Assembly (NCBI GenBank): GCA_033439265.1
Contig: JAVTVX010000020.1
Coordinates: forward strand, 18,990,001 to 19,054,000
Reading direction: 5' to 3'
Source of the DNA: Dillenia suffruticosa
Taxonomy: Eukaryota; Streptophyta; Magnoliopsida; Dilleniales; Dilleniaceae
DNA: 64,000 nucleotides
The notes under the pieces were generated by a model. It saw only the letters and a list, made by a program, of their open reading frames with translations, was not told the DNA's origin and made no database searches. A program made the translations under genes and the position numbers. This document shows, one piece after another, positions 11,555 through 24,000 of this stretch (its first letter is position 1; each line of letters opens with the position of its first letter).

Positions 11555-12306
11555 ATACAGGGTTTTTTATCAGAGCATTATTTTTTTTAATTAAAATTAT
11601 TGAAATAGGGTTGCTTTTTTCTTTTTATCCCAAAGAGGATCTCGACTTCTGAAATCGAGATTCTCAACCATGACTTCATTAATTTTTTTTCAATTTGTAA
11701 AAAAATTAAAAGCCAGATTGTGGATCACGGTTTTGAAGGCACGATCCATAATCTCGCTTTTAAAAGAAAAATGGATAGAAAAACTACTTGAGCTTCTAAT
11801 GCCAGAGATTCGCAAAGGGGAGGAGAGGTTGCACGAAGGAGAGAGAGATTTGTGAGGAAGAGGAAGTTTTCACTAAGAGAGATCTGTGAGGAAGTTGGCA
11901 CCAAGGGGAAGGAGAAAAAAATTGGGGGTTTGCATGAAGAGGAAGATTGCACGAACGAGAGAGAGAGATCTGAGAATGAGAGAGATCCGAGAGTGAGTGA
12001 GAGAGAGATCCGAAATGAGAGAGTGAGAGAGAGAGAGAGAGAGAGCTGAGCATGAGGAGGTTGGGGGGGTCTTTCAAAAAGTGAGATCCTGAATCACGCT
12101 TTCGAAAGCGTGATTCAGGATTATATTTTTAATCAATATTTTTTAAAAATTATCAAGAAATAAAAAATTGAAGTCACGATTGAGGATGACAACTTCTTAA
12201 AGTCACGATCGCTGATCGTGATTTTTCTAGATTTGAAATAATAATAAAAAAATCCTATTTCAATAATTTTAATAAAAAAAAATAATATTTTGATAAAAAC
12301 CCTACG
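11555..12306. mobile_element. Foldback/TIR element with palindromes inside its arms
   Basis: The left arm, about 11555-11755, has GGGTTTTTTATCAGAGCATT, then a 'taattaaaattattgaaatag' type block and 'catgacttcatt'. The right arm, about 12085-12306, holds the complements in mirrored order. Each arm also contains its own small palindromes: 11635-11665, 11715-11754, 12086-12121 (36 bp, perfect) and 12201-12223. Several share the motif (A)AGTCACGAT. The 330-bp spacer is purine-rich (GAGAGA) and has no credible gene. The outer ends are approximate; a weak ttatg match flanks the element. No transposase was seen. Confidence 0.65.
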
Positions 12307-15300
12307 AAACAATTATGCACTCTCTCACCATAAAGCAACAATACCCTTAAATAATTCAATGAAATTAAAAAAAAAAAAAAAAAAAGAAATCAAAAACTGA
12401 GATTAAAAGAGTTTATTCGGCCTGCTAAGCAAAGCCTCTCCCATCCAGAAAACGGCACCGACAAGTGTGCTTCACCTCCACGGATTCTGATAATGATTTT
12501 CGGTAGTCTAGCCAAACTCTAGACCATCCAATGATAGTGCCAGTTTTTGGTGAATGTGGGTGGAAGTCCATGAATTATGAAAGCCAAACGTTGAAATTCC
12601 GCCAGAGAGTGAGGACAAATCCAGCGATGAAATCCAACAATCCCAACAGTGGCAGATAGATCGGGATATGTAGATTCCAGGGCTATAAGCATCTCCCTCC
12701 AATTCTTTCGAAAACTGCACGAAATCAAAATAGTTGATCAAGAACAAGTGGAAGACAAATTTCAAGAACAAGCACACAAATAAACAATGAATATAAGGAT
12801 AAAGGATAGACATGGTTAAATTTTAGTAAAAAGTGGTGGGGGCTAGAATTTTTAGAAGGAATATAATCATGTTTATCCAGACTTTTTGCCCTATTTGATG
12901 GATCGATTGAGGATGGGATCCTAGTGTAAACAATGGGTGGCTTTTTATGTGCTTGTTGATCCTTGTGGGTGCAGCTTGGTAGTTTCATTTCATTCTTCAA
13001 GTTGTCCTCAGCAAGAGAAAGGTTTTTGACTTTTCTTTATACTTTGATCCAGAAGATGTTCAATGAAATTCTGTTTAAGCTTTTGAAATTAGTTCTTGGT
13101 GTTGATTTCTCTTGTCATATAAGGGAGATGATTCGATGATCTCCCATCCATTTTTGGAGATGATACCATCATTTTAGGGGCAAGTGAGGGACAAAGCTTG
13201 TTATTTTAATGCATTTTGATTTCTTTCGAGACGCCGTGTGGGGTCGATTTTATGATGAGAGAGATTAGATTACATTTCATCTACATGTTAATAGGAATCA
13301 TTTCTTTTGTCTATGAAGTGAATTCATTGATGATTACATGTGAGGAACCCTCTAGATGTAAGATTTAAATCGAGTGGATCAAACCACAAATTGGAGTAAT
13401 CTGAGCAAAACTTGCTTGCCCTCTGGGCTTATTTTAACTCTTGTCAAGAGCACTGTTACTAATTTGCTAGATTTTTTGCCTCAAGAGACCTCTAGTCCTA
13501 TGCTCAAATTGGAATTTTGGGGGAATCATGATAGGTTAAAATTTAATCATTTGGTGAGGTATTAAGGAAGGTAGTAAGAAGTCTCCTGATGGAGTGTATA
13601 AAGATTTAAATCTTTACCTACTTTCAATCAGGTTTCTGCTTGCAAAACAGCTGTGAATTGTGAGGTTTTTTGGTGAATGTGGATCACTTTGTAAGCAAAG
13701 TGAGCTCAATGCTCAAATTGGATTACCTATGAGGAACCCTGTGGATGTGGATCACTCTAGTTGGTGGGCTTTTGGGAATCTGGAGGGTGCAAGATGAGTT
13801 CAAGATTGGGAAATAGACGCTTCTTATCATATTCTCCCTTGTTATATATTCTAGCTGGGGATGAGATTGGGTGACTTCAAGAAAGGATTGGGCAAGAAGA
13901 CAGGGTTTGAAACGCTATCTAAGATTTCGTTAGTAAATTAATTTATCTCCAAAAAGTGGTCATATCTTGCGAAATGGATGTATTTCATGTAAATATTCCA
14001 ATTTGTTAACTATTTATCTTCTATATGGTTATAGCAGGAGCTTATGCAAAATGGTTTTTCACCTAAAATGGCTAATTCAATTGAAGATCTCCCTACTTTG
14101 ATGGGACTGCAATATGGTATAGATAAAGGGGCATCCAGCTCTGCCTGCCTCCTAAGGGCACTCTAATTAATAGAATGGAAAATTTCACAGGTCCTCCTCG
14201 TATCTCAAATGTCATCTTTAAAGGTTCTAAAGTTTGAATTAGGGTTTCTATCTTTTATTTGTTTGGGTAAATAAAATGGCCATTCATTATCCATTGTTTA
14301 CCTGAAAGATGTGTGCGTTTATGCAATAGGTAGCTAAGGTGGCTACAAAATGCAAAAATATAAATAAAAAATAATAATATGTTTAGTTTCCTTGAACTTA
14401 TGTTGCAATATGTTCACTTTGTCCTATGTCAGAATCATCGAGATTTGTGTTCCTCCCAGATGCATTTTTGCATTAATGCTACATGTTATTCTTCGAGATC
14501 GAACATCATTAACTGGATGCGTTTGTTTTGTTAAATCAGGGGGCTGTTGCAGGAGCCAAGGAGACTAATGGTAAGACATGGTACATGAGGCTGAAATGAG
14601 ATACCACACACCACAATGATGTGCAAACCAAATACTTAGATAAGTTGGACTTCACACACCATGATGATGTGGCTTGTTTTAAGGCATGAATACCAACGGA
14701 CGCCCGGTGATAAGAATGTTATATTTTTAGTTCTATTCCTTTTGTTTTCTCTTCCGCTTTGTATTTTGAATGTTAGCGTGCTATTGCTCCCCTTATCTTA
14801 GCCTTTTCACTCTCTGTATGCCCCCGACAGCATCTGATTTCAAGATTATACAGCAAAAATCATATAGATTCATGCAAACCTCTTCCAACAACCTTTGCAA
14901 CATGTGTATCATCTACGTTGAAGTTGACCGGAGCGTATTAGAGGAAAAAGAAAATTTAATAAAAGAAAATACAATTAAAAAAAGAAAATCTCATTTATTT
15001 CACTAGAATACAAGTAAAAAAAGAGTATGAGAGGTATTTCTCATTGGTTACTAGAAATGTTATTAATAATAGTATATTAGAGATATTTTAAACTTAACGA
15101 TTTTTTCAATTTATTTATTTAATGGTTGTAATTTTGGCATGTTTGGTGCAATTGTTAGGGGAGTGGGTTTGGTTGTTGACTTTTTGTTAATAACTGAAAA
15201 TATAGTTTGGTAATCCAACTAAACGCTGATATAATTCTAACTGTTTATTTAAAATTCGTAAAAAACTATGATTATTCAAAATAGCTTTTGACTTTTCAAA

Positions 15301-16430
15301 AATTATTTTTGAATATTTTTCTTTTACTGTTTTTTTTTTCTTTTTACATTAATAACGACAAATATTAAAATTTCAATTTCTCTATCTCAGCTTTTGATAT
15401 CCCAAAAACTTTCTATTTTTTTATAAGATAATATTTATTTAAATTATTATTATGACATATATTTAGATTAATTGATTCTCTTTTTTTAAGTAATTAAAAA
15501 ATTATTTATTCTTATATAAATCTGTGAATTTTTTATGATTTGTATCATTTTTTTTTTATAATATGTATTCGAACTATAATTATTTCTAAAAAGAATTATT
15601 GATATTATATTTATGAGTTTTATATTGCAATATATGATAGCAATATAAAAAAAAATATTTTAAAAATAAAACAAATTTAATTAATGTAAATTTAATTTTT
15701 TAATCTTTTTATACGTAATAGAAATTATTATCTACAATAATTATTATCTATTGGAAAATCAATACTAATACCGATTAACAATAATTATAAATTATTGATT
15801 ATCACTTCTCAATCATTAACTATATCAACTATCAACTTTCATTTATTAGTAATTGATACTGTTCATTGAATTTTTTCAACTAAATCAAATAGATCGAAAA
15901 TAATTTGCTTCACATATAATTTTTTGTGTTATATGATTAATAGACACCTATGATATTTTTATTGATATTTTTGTTAATATATATATTTTTTATTTTATAG
16001 AAATGTAAATTTCGAATTATGGAATTTGAAAAGAGAGGTTGTGATCGCTTGGAGACGGGCGCCGTGGAGAACAAGTTGGGTTTGATGGAGACGTGGTAAC
16101 GTTGGACTTGAAGCACGACCCAGTTTGTCTTTAGGCCCAGGTAGTACCCTACGTGTCACTTCCAGAGTTGAAGAGCGTAGAAATTCTATGCCTCCGGTGG
16201 GACTCACTCCTACTTTACTAGAATCGTCGAGTCATTGGTCTGTCTGAATAGGCTCCAGGATAATCACGAATCAAAAGCCCGAGCGAGGAAACCATTAATT
16301 GGTAAATGCTTAGAAGACTAAAATGCCCTTAATGTTCAATCACTATAAAGTATAAAGCCGTCTAAACGGGATAAATTGAGATGAAGCGGTGGAACAAATA
16401 AGTAACTTCAACCGCAATACTATTTCCTAA
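12307..16430. other. Intergenic region without a supported gene
   Basis: I see no frame that I can assign on either strand. Short open frames at 12519-12728 (-), 13374-13565 (+) and 14770-15006 (+) lack recognisable motifs. The part at 15060-16000 is extremely AT-rich. The part at 16000-16440 has normal base composition and is the promoter-proximal region of the kinase gene. Confidence 0.5.
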
Positions 16431-16431
16431 A

Positions 16432-16440
16432 TGGGCCCAC
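16432..16440 (+). promoter_or_regulatory. Site II-type element upstream of the kinase gene
   Basis: The sequence TGGGCCCAC contains the TGGGCC site II core, common in plant housekeeping promoters and bound by TCP factors. It lies roughly 150-200 bp before the probable start of the leader exon. No convincing TATA box was identified between it and the leader, which fits a TATA-less promoter, but this is inference. Confidence 0.35.
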
Positions 16441-16775
16441 TTGCAATTCCCACGATCAAGCATTCTCTTTATTTTAATTTATTTAAGAAAATAAAAAAGA
16501 AAAGGAAAGGGAAAACTAAACTTTATTAATTTACTTATTTTAAATATTTTCTGTTTCTATTATAATTTTCCTTTGTTTCTTCTCCTTCGTTTTCTTCTGC
16601 GTATCTCTCCCTCACAGACAATCCCCCTCGCTCTCTGTATTGAACGAAACCTCTCTTACATTCTTGCGATCCGAATATTCGTTCCCTATTCTCTTCTCCT
16701 CTGCCTCTTTAGATCTTTCTTTCTTCTCTTTCTCTTTCTCTCTCTCTCTCTCTCGCCCGCTCTTAATCATCCAGG

Positions 16776-17636
16776 GTGAGTTTTCAATTCAATTTCTCTT
16801 CATCTTCACTTTCTCAATTTCTTGTCTTAATTTCCGACTTTCATGCGATTGCTTTGGCTTTATTTTGGGCTTAAATTTGTTCATATTTCGTAATGCAGTT
16901 AATTTATTGCTTAAGAAAATATATTGATGAATGTGTCTGAGAATTCTTCGGATAGGTTCTTGATTGCTTGTATCTGTTTTGGCAAAATTTATGATTTTTA
17001 TCCTTTATCTGCTTGAAGAGTTTGTCACTATAAATTGTGGGAAATTATTTTCTTTTTTTATTTGTTTGTGCAAAATATTTGTTTGGTTGAATTGAGAGCT
17101 TCAATAAAATTTACTTGTTGGAGGAATTACGAAAGTTTGATTCTTTTCTGATGATCGGTGTCCAAAATTTGAGATTTATGATTTTCTTTTGATGCTTTTT
17201 GTCAAACTCAAATTATAGATATTTCATCGGGATTTATCCCCAAATTTGGAATTTTTATGCGATTGTTGATATTTTTTCATATTACGATTTTCTGATAATC
17301 AGATGTTCTTATTGATTGTGGAGACAAGTTGGGAAATCAAATAGTTTAATTTTTTCTAAAATCTTAGGTGTTCCCTGAAGTGGTCTGAAATTTGTCAATA
17401 CACTTAACTGCCTTAACCTAATTTTGAGGCTTAGTGGAGTCTAGGGGTTTTCTCTTGGCCTTCTCTGTGCTGGAAGGATCATAAGCTATGAGTTTTTTAA
17501 TAAATTTGTTTATTTAATAATTCTACTTTTTTGAATAGTTATGCTAATTTTTCAACTCATTCTCATTGTCAATTTTGATAGTAATGTTGATGTTTTTGGG
17601 CTGTTGAATTTCTAAGAGTTGCTTTTATACATGCAG
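16776..17636 (+). other. Leader intron of the kinase gene
   Basis: A CT-rich exon ending ...ATCCAGG is followed by a GTGAGT donor at 16776; an acceptor ATGCAG lies at 17631-17636. The intron is T-rich, as plant introns are. It separates a short first leader exon from a second leader exon that carries the upstream ORFs and the start codon. This model rests on splice signals alone. Confidence 0.55.
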
Positions 17637-17686
17637 TGATCACCTTGTGAGGAGGGGCTTCATGAATTAAATTAGAGACTAAATGG

Positions 17687-17764
17687 ATGCTTCCAACTAA
17701 TTATGACTGTGTACGCCTTGTACTTGCACCAGATTTGCAGATCATACTTCTTGATGTTAGATGA
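17687..17764 (+). CDS. Upstream ORF 1 in the kinase leader (25 codons)
   Basis: ATG at 17687, TGA at 17762-17764. The peptide begins MLPTNYDCVRLVLAPD and ends LLDVR. It is one of at least five upstream AUGs in the leader exon; shorter ones start at 17662 and 17683, and one at 17703 overlaps in another frame. It has a protein-like composition and could act as a translational regulator of the kinase, but there is no proof from one sequence. Confidence 0.4.
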   Translation: MLPTNYDCVRLVLAPDLQIILLDVR

Positions 17765-17802
17765 TACCGGTTGATTGCCTTGCATAGTGTCTGCTCTCAA
17801 GC

Positions 17803-17976
17803 ATGTTGATCACTTCACCTCTGATTTTTGATCCGTCTTATGCTGCAAATCAGATTTCTGACAATACCCTTTCTTTTATTCCACACTCAAGCACTAACCC
17901 TCATGTACAATCAAGCAACGGACCCTTTGTTGCTAGTTTAAAGATCTCTTTTTGGCCGTATTTAGAAGCCCATTGA
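17803..17976 (+). CDS. Upstream ORF 2 in the kinase leader (57 codons)
   Basis: ATG at 17803, TGA at 17974-17976, only 34 nt before the main start codon at 18011. The peptide starts MLITSPLIFDPSYAANQ and ends FWPYLEAH. It spans much of the leader exon and does not overlap the main frame. Ribosomes scanning from the cap would meet it, and the AUGs before it, before the kinase AUG, so main-frame translation probably depends on leaky scanning, reinitiation or alternative leader splicing. Confidence 0.4.
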   Translation: MLITSPLIFDPSYAANQISDNTLSFIPHSSTNPHVQSSNGPFVASLKISFWPYLEAH

Positions 17977-18010
17977 CATTTGGTGAATAATCAATTGGAA
18001 CTCTGTGACA

Positions 18011-21000
18011 ATGCAAAGGTACTTCATTTATTTATTTATTTGTAACAGTTTTACTCCAAATTTTGAACCTTACAGTTAAATTTTTCATGTGGGTGTTGTA
18101 GATATAGAATTTTGGAAGAGCTTGGAGATGGAACTTGTGGGAGTGTATATAAGGCTGTCAATACAGAAACATTTGAGATTGTAAGGGACTCTGCTGTCAA
18201 ATAACTTATTTTTTACTTCTTCCTGAATCTTCTTTCTTGCTGCTCAAACTTAGAATGCCTGAAAATGGTCTTATTCTCCATTGGGTATCTATGTACTCTC
18301 AGACAACAATATTACTAAAATTATTCTCCAACTATTTCCTTATTTTTTTCCTCTTGAGCTCCTGTGATATATATATATATATATTGCAGCACTCTTGAAA
18401 CGTTTGTAGGCTTATGTGTTTCTGCATTCTTTTATGATTCCATTTTCTGTACATTTTGAAGCCAACATGAGTTGCAAAACTTGATATAGGTGTTTGTGAG
18501 ATAGTATCTGATCTATCTGAAGATGATCCATAGTAGAGCATGTAAGATACTGGCCATGAGAAAGCAATAAATCAGTGTTTCATTTAATTGGAGGTTGCTA
18601 CTTCCTCAATTTGGTTTTTTTGTAATCAAAACCTGCTAATGTGGCTGTACCACAAAAAAAAAAATAATGGAAAAAAAAAAAAGCTTTTTAGATTTGCATA
18701 AAGAAGCCCTTGAAAATTAATCAGGAATGAGTTCGTGTTGACCACAGGTTCCAGCTTAATGGTCACCAATAACTTGAAATCCTTGCCTATGTTAAGGGTC
18801 CAGGGTATGAGTCTTGTCACCCTTCCCATTGCCAAGAAAAGAAAATTGTGGAATGCATCACGGCATCATGAATTTAATCCATATAATTGTCATTACACTC
18901 AGGAATCACCTAAAGAATGAAAATTGGAACTTATATGCCTTATTATAATGATGGATTTGAGTTGCTCAAAACAAAATTTTTTATTTTATTTTATTAAATT
19001 AGGTTCATGTGAACCATCTCATGAATGGCTAAGTTAATCTTAATGGTGATCAAGGTCAATCATAATTGTGCATTGAATAGTGGGATTAGTTTTGCTGTGT
19101 AATTTATTTTGGGATTAGTAGTTTTTATTCAATGCTCTATGAGGATTCTCCCCCCCCCCCAAAAAAAAAAAAAGATCCTCCTCTCAGTTGGTGTCTCTTG
19201 CTATCCCCTTTTTTCTTTAATTGAACATATACACGCAATGTTAGAATATTTACCAATGCCTTTCAAGCAAAAGTATTTGAAAATTTTTTTGCTGTAGGTT
19301 GCTGTCAAAAAGATGAAAAGGAAGTTCTACTTTTGGGAAGAATGTATGAATTTACGTGAAGTTAAGGTAAACAGCTATCTTAACCTTTGAAAATTGATTT
19401 GCTTCTATTGTATCATTTTCTTGATTGGTGGCTATCACATCCTGCTGAATTAATTATTATTAGGAATAAAATATAACAGCCTGCCTTTTCTTTTGCAGTC
19501 CCTTTGTAGATTGAACCATCCCAATATTATCAAGTTGAGGGAGGTTGTCAGGGAAAATAATGAGCTGTTTTTCATTTTTGAATACATGGTGAGTGCTTGG
19601 TTTTTCATGTTAGAAAATGTGAACTACTTCTTGTATGTTCTTTGCTGAGCTTGCTATAGGAAAATTTAACAAGATTAAATTTCCTTTCTTTTTTCCATAA
19701 AACAAGGATTCTATCTGAGGAGAATGGATCATTTGCAAATATCACACAGTTGCTAATTGTCTCTGGAATTTGGTTCCACATGCTTAAAGATCCTGCAGTT
19801 CCTTCCATTTTGAGTGTATTGAAATTCGCTCAAGAGGAAAATTGTCACAAAAGGCTGCTAACAGATATATGAAGTGATATCATAGTAGAAAGAGGCAGTG
19901 ATAAATCCACAGTACATCTCTCTTTGTTTTGGGGTGGGAGTGAGAATTAGTAATTATAAGGGGCATTGATTAAAGAAGTGAATTTTGTGTGAGTAACAGG
20001 TGGAGCATTTAAAAGTTGGGGGGGGGGCATTGTGGTTGTCCCTTGCAGAGGCTTAACATGGTCCATGATATGCTATGTAGTATCTAGGTTCCAGTATTTC
20101 TAACAGGAATACATTGTTGATACAAGGTTCTTGTGTTAGATTTTAATTTCCTCTTCTTTATCATGCCTAGGTTGACTTTACCGCTTGGGTGAGAACCTTC
20201 TTTTCGTTGTGGCATTATTTGATGCTCTAGGTGAATGATAAAGTCAAGTTTCTGATATGAGCACAATCTATATGTTAATCTGGATTTTTTTAAAAATCTT
20301 TTTAATTGTTTAAAGAAATGCATTGTCCTTGCCCCTTATCTGCCTAATTCTGGATCTGGGCTTCATCTTTCCAGCAATATAATCTGTATCAAATAATGAA
20401 AGAGCAGGGAAGACCCTTTTCAGAGGAAGAAATACGGAATTTTATGTCTCAGCTATTGCATGGACTTTCATACATGCATAGGAATGGATACTTTCACCGG
20501 GACTTGAAACCTGGTATTGCATCTTTTGTACTTTTCATGCAGTTCTGCATTTTTATGCTCATGTTGGAAATTCTTTCTGCATGGTAGTGCATTTCACCTT
20601 GAATATTAATTATGTTGCATCTGTGTTTTCAAGAGAATTTACTGGTGACAAATGACATTATTAAAATTGCTGACTTTGGACTTGCGAGGGAAGTTTCAAC
20701 AGTGCCTCCTTACACAGATTATGTGTCTACTAGGTGGTGAGTCGTCTTGACTTCTATGATGATGTTCCTTGCTAGGGACTGATCTGCTTATTATACTGTG
20801 CCAACGAATGCCCCCTCCCCCCCCCCCCCAAAAAAAAAATTCTGTTTGACAATTTGATCTTTTTTGAAATTTCCTCTGCTTAATTTGTTTCTTCTCCACA
20901 TACAGTTCAAGATATTAAAAAAAAAAAGAAAGAAAATGAAAACGAAAAATTTTGAAATAAGTTTTGATACATTTTGTTCATATCAAAACATGCAAACACA

Positions 21001-24000
21001 AAAATGAAAAAATGCAGACGCACACACATTTATTTCTTGCCCCTGCGGATAAAAATTTGAGGATTTTCCACTGTTTTCTGCTATTTCTTTCTCTTTGAGT
21101 ATGTGCTTGTTATAGTGACTGATTCTAAGAGAACTTTTTTGTTAGCAAGTTATGATGTTTTCATGTGTACATGTGCGCAAGGTACCGAGCACCAGAAGTC
21201 TTATTGCAGTGTTCATCTTACACTCCTGCAATTGGTAATGCATTATTTTCCTCTTGTATAATTTCAACTCAGAATTTTTTCTTATGCTAATAAGAATTTC
21301 TTTGTACCCCTTGTGACCTTTTGGGAGAGTTTGGCTGAAATCTCTGAGCAGCTACAGCGGCTATATACAGAGTGGGAAGTCTAACTTCTTGCAAAAGTCA
21401 AGTTAGTCATTTTTGGTTTGTACTTCTAAGTTAGTTGGCTATAGCTGAAAGTGTATTGTGGGAAAAAAGTATCACAACAATAAGATCCAACAAGTTATCA
21501 ACTGTTTAAACTTGATACATTCTAACAGGTGAAGGCAGGTCAAGGTTGTATATCGGTTAATCGCCTTTTTACATCTTGGAAATGCTATCCTTGCTAAAAC
21601 GTGATGTAAGCTAACGACCTTTGGTAGAACCCATTTGAAATATCTGTGGCATGGGACTTGTGGTACTGATTAACACACAAGGCTAATGCATTATCTGAAG
21701 TATGGAGATGACAATGACATTTTAATGCTTAATAAGCTGCCTTAGTATTCCTAAGGAAATTACCTTTAGCATTGTTAAGTGATATTGGAAGAGCAAGGAT
21801 TTTTTTTCCTCTATCTTTCTATTATATATATATGGTATTCTGTTTTGAGAAGTGGTCTGATGGGCAGATATCATATGAGTAGATTTTATTTATGCAATTT
21901 CAGTTTTTTTGTCACTTTGGATCATGATAGTTTGTGTTATTCCTCTTGAGTTGATGACTTACAAGTTTGGTGAATGCAGATATGTGGGCTGTTGGAGCAA
22001 TTCTTGCTGAGCTATTCAGTTTGAACCCAATTTTTCCTGGTGAAAGGTGATTTTATAATCCCATAGCTATCTTCGTTAGTCTTACCATGAAAAGAATAAT
22101 GTTTCTTTTTGTATTGCTTTCCATTATCTGTATCCTTTGGCATGTGTATATGCTGGAGATCTTATGACTGGTACTATTTTAGTTTCACTAAATTGTTGCC
22201 ATAGTCAATCTGCATACTCATGCATATCATCCATGTTTTTACTCAGACTTTTTCCTGGTTTATATTCATGTCTGTACTTGACTAAAGTGAGTTGTATCAT
22301 TGTTATGAGAAACATATTGACTATTTGTTTTATGAGCTTTGTGAGAGTAAGTCACCAGGATTAGAATTAGCTCCTTACATTGATATTGTGCTAGGAATCT
22401 AATGAAATCCACAAACACCGGGGCATTCAATTCTATTTGAATTTGTTGTTGCTTGAAATAAATAAAAGGTGTGAAGTTCAATTCTAACTCTACAAAAAAG
22501 ATGTAGATCTGGAAATCCAATTTGGCAAATGAACTCTGGTGGAGTATTTGGTCCCTCTGAATTACTTATTGAATGTTTGAAGTCTAACATTATTTTGATT
22601 ATTTCATGCAATGGATTTCAATTGAATTCTTTGTTTTACACTTCCTCCAAGCAAAATAGTTCATTTTAAATTGAAGTAACATAAACAATTTAGCTAAACG
22701 AAAATCTTTTTTTATTTGGTCCAATGCACTGGCTAAAAGTTCTATTTTCCATTAAATATCAAAGCAACCTACATGTTTGGCAATACTTGTTAATGAAAGT
22801 TAATGAAAGATACTTTTCTTGCAACCCGTGGGCAGTGAAATAGATCAGCTGTACAAAATCTGTTGCGTTCTTGGTTCGCCAGATTGGAATGCATTCCCAG
22901 AAGCAGTTAATGTGTCACGATTAATTGACCTTACTTATTCAGAGGTTAGTATGGCCTAGTGACCAGCTCCGATCATATATAATCTGTTGACTTTCTCTTT
23001 TTGATGATATCGTAACTTCTTTCCCCAATGATATGTAACTTTTTTTGTCTGGCTAGATGCTGCCTGCTAATATTTCAGATTTAATTCCAAATGCTAGTTT
23101 GGAAGCAATTGATTTGATTACAGTAAGTACTCTCATTTCATTGTCAGCTATCATAATTTTTTTTGCATTATTCAATGTGCTTCATCATTGTTGCTGGATG
23201 ACTTACAATCTCTTATGTGTGCGCGTGTCTGTGTGTTATTTTTTATTTATTTATTTATTTATTTTGTGTGTCCATAGCAATTATGTTCATGGGATCCATT
23301 AAAGAGGCCAACTGCAGAGCAATCATTACAACATCCATTTTTCAATGTAATGTACCTGGAACTGTTTTTCCATCTTTCTTGTAGTATGAACCTATCTGAC
23401 TTGTGTTCTAATGTACAGGTGGGTCTATGGGTTCCTTATCCACTGCAAGATCCCGTTCATTTGAGACCAAACCACATGGGTGAGTTTCTAGAATATATTG
23501 ATTGACATTGTAATTATTGTGAATTGTTTATCTTTACACTTTGGTGGTGACAGCGACTAAGCCAAACCTTGAGTTGAAGCTATGGGATTTCAGTGCTGAA
23601 GCAGATGACTGTTTTCTTGGCTTGACATTGGCAGTGAAACCCAGTGTTCCTCATTTTGGTAATAAATTTGTCATTGTTGTGTATTATTCTTTTGCTAATC
23701 ATTAGTGAGATACTTATTGATCACATAAGCCCTGAATATGAGTTAAGAATTTTCCATGAGCACCATTAGACATCATTTAACTGAAATCATTTTACATGGC
23801 CTGTAGCATGTATTATTCTCACATGGCATGTGCAGTGTACTATTTACAGCATTATTTGGATTGCCCTCTGATGTAATGAGATGGTGTGTGCCTTCATTTC
23901 ATTTCATTTAGTTCCTGTATGGCTAGATGATGCACATATGCCTTCATGTGCTTTGAGTATAGCACTAGAATGACTGGGATTGCCCTGAATTGGAAAATAT

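Noticed and set aside
11796-12077. Open frames on both strands in the GA-rich spacer of the foldback
   Set aside because: Composition-driven (Ser/Leu or Arg/Glu repeats) without any protein signature.
14519-14600. Exon-like piece: an acceptor AAATCAG followed by GAVAGAKETNGKTWYMRLK and a stop
   Set aside because: No upstream exon, no recognisable family and no supporting context.
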